In this document: positions 5,285-6,992 of the stretch, piece after piece
Position numbering within the stretch: the stretch's first letter is position 1
How the letters are laid out: the number at the start of each line of letters is the position of its first letter
Source: DAOUAJ01 sp034433615
GTDB taxonomy: Bacteria > Chloroflexota > Anaerolineae > DUEN01
Reading direction: 5' to 3'
DNA: 6,992 nucleotides
Assembly: GCA_034433615.1 (NCBI GenBank)
Contig: DAOUAJ010000064.1
Coordinates: 1-6,992, forward strand
Translations under genes and position numbers: made by a program
Notes under the pieces: model-generated
The model's database searches: none
What the model was told of the DNA's origin: nothing
The model's input: the letters and a program-made list of their open reading frames with translations, nothing else

Positions 5285-6241
5285 CTACCGCGCCCGGATC
5301 ACCGGCAGGTAACGGCGGGCGCCCAGGGTCAGCCCCAACACCTGCACGGAACGACTGGACACGCTGCGGTTGCCGTTGCCGTCCTCCACGGCCAGTGTGA
5401 TGCGCAAGGGTGCACCGCCCTTCTGGCTGGTGGGCACGTCCCCGGCAGCGACGGTGTAGTTGAGAGATCGCCCTTGTCCCAGCGGCGTGTCGTTCAGATA
5501 CCAGGTGTAGGTGTAGGGTGGCCGGCCCAGCGCAAAGTCGAGGTCGTCCCCGTACCCCAGCGCCGACAGCGGCTGCGACGCGTCGGCAGCCGTCAGCGTG
5601 AGCACATCCCCGACCATCGCCAGTGTGCCTTCCTCGTCCAGGGAAGTGATGTTGGCCGGCGGCGACATCAGCTCCGGGGCCACCGGGACGTAGCCCACAC
5701 TGCGCGTCAGCTCCTGTCCCCCTTCGTCGCGGAAGCTCAGGTCGAGCATGTACACCGGCAGCAGCGTGGTCTGGGTGGCGCCGGCCTCCCGCTCGAAGTA
5801 CCCCAGCGTGGACCCGGCGATGACGACATCGTGGGCGGCGAAGGGGGTGTGCAGGAGGTTAACGATCGGCTCCAGCACCGTGAAGAGCTGGTTCATGCGA
5901 TCAGGCGCCAGCACTTCCACCGTGTCCAGCGTAGCCACCTCCTCCAGCTCACGCCAGCCACCCCTGGCGCCGATCACCTGCCCGTCCATGCTCACGTAGA
6001 CGTCCGGCCTGGCGTCTGGCCCGTCCACCGGGAAGGCGACCGGATCGCCGCCTGCCGGCGTGAAGCTGATGACGCGAGAGTAACTCACCTGCCAGCCGGT
6101 GTCAATCGTGCCCGAGACGATCTCGGTGATCTGAGGGAGCACCTGGCCCGTGCCCAGGGCCGTGGGGCTCTCGACCATGCCGACCTCGGTCATGCGCTCC
6201 AGCGTGACCCCCTGGAGCGGACTAAGGTCTACGGCGAGCAT
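5285..6241 (-). CDS. C-terminal part of a secreted protein with an Ig-like domain; 5' end missing
   Basis: A 318-aa frame of beta-rich sequence without a recognised catalytic motif. Residues 1-190 match no family I know. Residues about 194-303 look like an Ig/PKD-type fold: PPANITSLDEEGTLAMVGDVLTL... PYTYTWYLNDTPLGQGRSLNYTV... LRITLAVEDGNGNRSVSS. The last residues, ARRYLPVIRAR, are the same kind of tail as on the peptidase (FLPVLVKD), which in Chloroflexota marks exported proteins. Yet there is no signal peptide, and the ATG at 6241 has no Shine-Dalgarno sequence (CAGTCT precedes it), unlike the three other secreted-protein genes here, which all carry GGAGGG. An in-frame TGA lies 6 codons upstream (6260-6262). 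It is most likely the 3' remnant of a larger secreted-protein gene; an unusual leaderless gene is the alternative. Confidence 0.65.
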   Translation of the reverse strand: MLAVDLSPLQGVTLERMTEVGMVESPTALGTGQVLPQITEIVSGTIDTGWQVSYSRVISFTPAGGDPVAFPVDGPDARPDVYVSMDGQVIGARGGWRELEEVATLDTVEVLAPDRMNQLFTVLEPIVNLLHTPFAAHDVVIAGSTLGYFEREAGATQTTLLPVYMLDLSFRDEGGQELTRSVGYVPVAPELMSPPANITSLDEEGTLAMVGDVLTLTAADASQPLSALGYGDDLDFALGRPPYTYTWYLNDTPLGQGRSLNYTVAAGDVPTSQKGGAPLRITLAVEDGNGNRSVSSRSVQVLGLTLGARRYLPVIRAR

Positions 6242-6374
6242 AGACTGAGTAGATTCTGCTCATTTGTGTGAATTAAAGCTGGCCCGGGCGCGTTTTTCCA
6301 CATGAGTTTGCCACCACACCGCATATTCATGACAGATGTCCATGCCCGGGGGCGGCAACACGGCCAGTGAAAAG

Positions 6375-6402
6375 CGGTCAGCCGTCAGCTATTAGCTATC
6401 AG
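6375..6402 (-). repeat. Left heptamer array (4 units)
   Basis: Read on the minus strand: CTGATAG CTAATAG CTGACGG CTGACCG. The units match those of the right array, in opposite orientation. Confidence 0.8.
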
Positions 6403-6501
6403 CCAATGACGACAGGTGACTGGCGGTCTTCCCTGGACCCTGGCCTCTCTACGAGGACAGGCTGCACGACGTCCAGGGCAGGCTGCGAAGACCACAGGCT
6501 G

Positions 6502-6550
6502 CTAATAGCTGATAGCTGATAGCTAATAGCTAATAGCTGATCGCTAACTG
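6502..6550 (+). repeat. Right heptamer array (7 units)
   Basis: Seven contiguous 7-bp units: CTAATAG, CTGATAG, CTGATAG, CTAATAG, CTAATAG, CTGATCG, CTAACTG. The first five fit CTRATAG exactly and the last two are degenerate. It resembles the short tandemly repeated heptanucleotides (STRR) described in cyanobacteria. Confidence 0.85.
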
Positions 6551-6577
6551 CTATTTTCAGGACAGGACAATACCTGC

Positions 6578-6992
6578 TTACGGCGCCGGGATGGTCAGCT
6601 TCGCCTCGCCCAGCAAGCTGGCTGGCTCCCCGCCGGGATACTCCACCCCCCAGACCTGCACCGTGTACTCGCCTGCAGCCAGGCCGGCGATCTGGGCGTG
6701 CACCCGGTAGCCGCACAGGCAGCGGCAGATGTCGCCCCGGTTGCTTTCCACGATGCGCAACCTGCCATCCTCGGCCTCCAGCCGCAGTTCCATCCGGGCA
6801 CAGCAGGTGTAGACCAGGTTCTGCTCCAGGAGCACGCGCCCACCCTGTGCAGACAACTCCACCCGGGCCCAGCGCTCCAACTCATCCGTCGCCATACTCT
6901 GGTCGCACGGCTCCACCTGGTAGGAGAGCTGTGGCCCGCCAGGGATCGCCATGCCCCCGCTGCTCGCCGCAGGCGGCGACGCCGGCACAGGC
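6578..6992 (-). CDS. Partial cysteine-rich extracellular domain protein (5' end outside window)
   Basis: The frame stays open to the window edge, so the start is not visible; a GTG at 6988 and an ATG at 6952 are in frame but the N-terminus probably lies beyond 6992. The visible part is a Pro/Ala/Ser-rich linker (about 1-20 from the GTG) and one beta domain (about 21-136). It has six cysteines: one in VEPCDQ, a pair in YTCCARMELRL, and three in the CRCLC motif. It then reads YRVHAQIAGLAAGEYTVQVWGVE and ends LTIPAP. I recall similar domains with a CC pair, CxCxC and 'GL.pG.YtV.vw' in extracellular or lipoprotein-like proteins of Chloroflexota and other thermophiles; their function is not known to me. 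The cysteines could form disulfides or bind metal. The linker suggests a lipoprotein or secreted protein. Confidence 0.65.
   Translation of the reverse strand, partial: PVPASPPAASSGGMAIPGGPQLSYQVEPCDQSMATDELERWARVELSAQGGRVLLEQNLVYTCCARMELRLEAEDGRLRIVESNRGDICRCLCGYRVHAQIAGLAAGEYTVQVWGVEYPGGEPASLLGEAKLTIPAP

Larger units (their letters stand above)
6368..6559. mobile_element. MITE-like palindromic element with heptamer arms (~192 bp)
   Basis: The ends are TGAAAA (6368-6373) and TTTTCA (6554-6559), exact inverse complements. Inside each end is an array of 7-bp units in opposite orientation: 6375-6402 on the left and 6502-6550 on the right. The centre (6403-6501) keeps traces of a second inverted repeat: GGTCTTCCCTGGAC near 6426 against GTCCAGGGCAGG...GAAGACC near 6470-6492. 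There is no coding frame and no clear target-site duplication. The structure fits a non-autonomous mobile or REP/MITE-like repeat. It starts 19 nt past the stop of the gene at 6578 and could also end its transcription. Confidence 0.5.
6242..6577. other. Gene-free region with MITE-like element
   Basis: No supported gene. Bases 6242-6367 are AT-richer than the flanks and contain only a 27-codon minus frame (6260-6343) without a ribosome binding site. Bases 6368-6559 form the palindromic heptamer element. The short peptide frames across it (QLLAISYQLSAIS type) are repeat translations. Confidence 0.65.

Noticed and set aside
5282..6271. Plus-strand open frame of 329 codons
   Set aside because: It mirrors the minus-strand gene that ends in the LPVIRAR tail and Ig-like domain. 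Its Gln/Arg/His-rich composition is that of an antisense shadow.
6260..6343. 27-codon minus-strand frame starting MDICHEYAVWWQTH
   Set aside because: It has no ribosome binding site and no recognised family, and is too short to support as a gene. It is kept only as a possible junction mark in front of the truncated gene.
6375..6550. CRISPR array
   Set aside because: The units are contiguous 7-mers without spacers and the arrays face opposite ways; no cas genes are visible.
6399..6716. Minus-strand frame of 105 codons including QLLAISYQLSAIS
   Set aside because: It is made by the 7-bp repeat units and an out-of-frame piece of the Cys-rich gene. It has no ribosome binding site.

Overview
The window looks like accessory DNA from a GC-rich bacterium of the phylum Chloroflexota (Anaerolineae/Caldilineae-like). 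Three things suggest this: secreted proteins with long Thr/Pro/Trp linkers (TPTPTWTPT type), two proteins ending in an aromatic-LPV-basic tail (FLPVLVKD and YLPVIRAR), and modules typical of that phylum (PPC-like domain, C13 peptidase, LVIVD propeller, 'SYQGRL...VPDGSITTAKLADGAVT' surface proteins). This is family recognition by eye; no search was run.

Layout. 53-2726 (minus) is one secreted C13 (legumain-like) peptidase gene. It is split into two overlapping frames by a perfect 7-bp tandem duplication at 1880-1893. 2905-3392 (plus) is a two-gene toxin-antitoxin-like operon with a TGATG overlap; its second gene is a TumE/DUF6516-type toxin that has lost its middle. 3393-3704 has no gene but holds a palindromic ACGAAG/CTTCGT element flanked by imperfect direct repeats. 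3705-4652 (minus) is a complete membrane-anchored or secreted surface protein. 4731-5138 (minus) is the first part of an LVIVD beta-propeller protein, cut off early. 5216-5247 is a 12-bp-stem hairpin. 5285-6241 (minus) is the C-terminal part of a secreted protein with no signal peptide and no ribosome binding site. 6242-6577 has no credible gene and contains a ~192-bp MITE-like palindrome built of 7-bp units. 6578-6992 (minus) is a partial gene for a cysteine-rich extracellular domain protein that runs off the window.

Taken together, this is a run of cell-surface/secreted protein genes on the minus strand, interrupted by one plus-strand toxin-antitoxin remnant and three palindromic elements. 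At least four of the seven genes are damaged: a frameshift, an internal deletion, a 3' truncation and a 5' truncation. The region reads as an eroding accessory island. No tRNA, rRNA, CRISPR array, transposase or integrase gene was seen. The best candidates for something new are the 7-bp duplication that splits the peptidase gene, the heptamer-built palindromic element, and the in-frame-shortened TumE with an intact partner gene.
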